From an uncultured Sutterella sp. (GTDB taxonomy: Bacteria > Pseudomonadota > Gammaproteobacteria > Burkholderiales > Burkholderiaceae_F): 31,867 nucleotides of DNA. Below, piece after piece: positions 31,017 to 31,867 of the stretch. The DNA lies in NCBI GenBank assembly GCA_905201055.1, contig CAJKMT010000012.1:1-31867 (forward strand). Direction: 5' to 3'. The notes under the pieces are model-generated. The model was not told the origin of the DNA, did not search any database, and worked only from the letters and a program-made list of their open reading frames with translations. The first letter of the stretch is position 1; each line of letters opens with the position of its first letter. A program made the position numbers and the translations under genes.

Positions 31017-31628
31017 TTGATAGGCGAAGAAGTCTGCAAAGACTTTTTGTCTGATCGAATTGGCTTATTCGTGCCGTTTGACGACAGTGAATGTCTTAGC
31101 GCTGATGGATATGAATCTATTTGCTCAAGAATTGGAGAGCTCCAAAGCATCTTCAATTTGAAAAATATCATTCGCATGAGTGATATCTTTCCTAGAGTTG
31201 AATTTGACCTCCAACGTAAATTGAACGATGGAAGCGTTGGTTGTGTATCAACTGGCGTTTATTCATTACTCATGGAATATGTCGGAGATTCTTTCCCGGC
31301 GTATCAAGCATTGGTGGCTGAACAAACGGAAGTATTCAACTCACTGTTTTCGTGTCAATACTTGCCCTTACACTCAATCCCAAACAAAGTAGCCAATCAA
31401 ATTGGTGTTGCAAAAGTTGATGGGATTGGTTGGTGTGTCGACCTGTTTGAGGAAGGGACGTTGGAGCCATTCATTACATATTTGGCAAAATCGCCCTCAA
31501 TTGCTGAAATTGTTAAGCAACATGAGATCTGGTGCCATTACCGTCAAGAATCTTGCAGACGTCTCTTGAGAGCTTACGAAGAATTGATGCGTGACTATCA
31601 AAAATGGTCATCCGATACTAAACATTAA
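31017..31628 (+). CDS. Hypothetical protein, unrecognised
   Basis: A 203-residue frame with no family I recognise. It looks soluble and has no signal peptide or membrane segment. Cys residues are scattered (about nine), and the C-terminal ~40 residues are helical and charged (RRLLRAYEELMRDYQKWSSD). The first possible start is a TTG at 31017 without a ribosome binding site. The frame stays open upstream to a stop at 30954-30956, which lies in the orphan terminator region, so the true N-terminus is uncertain and the gene may be 5'-truncated by rearrangement near the IS. The next in-frame ATG is at residue 54. It ends in a good terminator. Confidence 0.5.
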   Translation: MIGEEVCKDFLSDRIGLFVPFDDSECLSADGYESICSRIGELQSIFNLKNIIRMSDIFPRVEFDLQRKLNDGSVGCVSTGVYSLLMEYVGDSFPAYQALVAEQTEVFNSLFSCQYLPLHSIPNKVANQIGVAKVDGIGWCVDLFEEGTLEPFITYLAKSPSIAEIVKQHEIWCHYRQESCRRLLRAYEELMRDYQKWSSDTKH

Positions 31629-31638
31629 CATCAAAACT

Positions 31639-31668
31639 AAAGGTGATTCACAAACGTGTTTCACCTTT
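31639..31668 (+). terminator. Terminator after the unrecognised gene
   Basis: AAAGGTGA (31639-31646) pairs with TCACCTTT (31661-31668), 11 bases after the stop codon; only a short U-tract is present. Confidence 0.6.
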
Positions 31669-31797
31669 CAACTTAAATATACGTTGCGCAAAAACCACAA
31701 AAAAAAGCTAAAGTTTGATTTAATACGTTAGTAGTCTCTTTAGTAGTTTGATTTTGAATTTCTTTTAAAATCAACGAGATAGACACTCAAAAAAAAG

Positions 31798-31867
31798 AAG
31801 TGGCGAGCCTTATCCTCGGCACTACATTCACTTCGCTGTGGCTGCTCCGTTCCCGGCCTGACCAGGT
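31798..31867 (-). ncRNA. ffs: Signal recognition particle 4.5S RNA, 3' part (partial)
   Basis: Read on the minus strand, the window end gives ACCTGGTCAGGCCGGGAACG followed by GAGCAGCC. This is the conserved SRP RNA apical domain (GGTCAGG-x-C-x-GGAA...GCAGCC) that binds Ffh. The 3' strand runs to GGCTCGCCAC, and a run of eight T (31796-31789) directly after it acts as terminator. The 5' strand of the hairpin lies outside the window. Confidence 0.93.

Overview
The window looks like a chromosomal piece of a betaproteobacterium of the order Burkholderiales, probably a gut-type member of the Sutterellaceae. That placement is an inference from gene content, gene order (yhbY divergent from rlmE-ftsH, with greA nearby; dnaX-ybaB-recR), moderate GC with AT-rich spacers, and the general look of the proteins. 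No 16S rRNA is present to confirm it.

Layout. 1-1026: the 3' part of feoB and a small FeoB-associated Cys-rich membrane protein. 1280-3361: glnS, whose product carries an in-frame insertion of about 100 residues. 3362-6610: an AT-rich spacer with direct repeats, then a methionine ABC importer operon metNIQ. The operon is preceded by a 34-codon ORF whose end is packed with Met codons, followed by overlapping hairpins, which looks like a methionine-sensing attenuator. 6754-11992 (mostly minus strand): sbcB, a DMT-family transporter, ftsH and rlmE. 12050-13028: yhbY and greA, sharing a bidirectional terminator. 13502-17566 (minus): a tight operon of an SSAT-like acetyltransferase, dnaX (with a probable programmed -1 frameshift), ybaB, recR and gmhA. 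17654-18955: a LysE/RhtB exporter and a graveyard of gene remnants and repeats.

19036-23535: a lipid-A-modification locus. A protein fusing a PAP2 phosphatase to an EptA/MCR-type phosphoethanolamine transferase is divergent from an OmpR-type response regulator and its histidine kinase. Tandem 7-bp repeats one helical turn apart lie between them. 23536-24621 holds no gene I can support. 24622-29323 (minus): a Fur-box-controlled operon of a TonB-dependent receptor, a BacA/SbmA/YddA-type ABC transporter with fused ATPase, and a TroA-fold binding-protein-like protein with no visible signal peptide. 29498-30817: an ISAs1-type transposase. 31017-31628: an unrecognised ORF. 31798-31867: the 3' part of the SRP RNA gene on the minus strand, running out of the window.

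How the parts fit together. feoB with its partner, and the TonB/ABC/binding-protein operon, both serve iron or metal-chelate acquisition. metNIQ with its leader should supply methionine under starvation. The PAP2-EptA fusion plus two-component system should remodel the outer-membrane surface charge. The rest is core replication, translation and proteolysis. The items most worth following up are the Met-codon leader, the PAP2-EptA fusion with its regulator, the unusual iron-type operon, and the GlnRS insertion.
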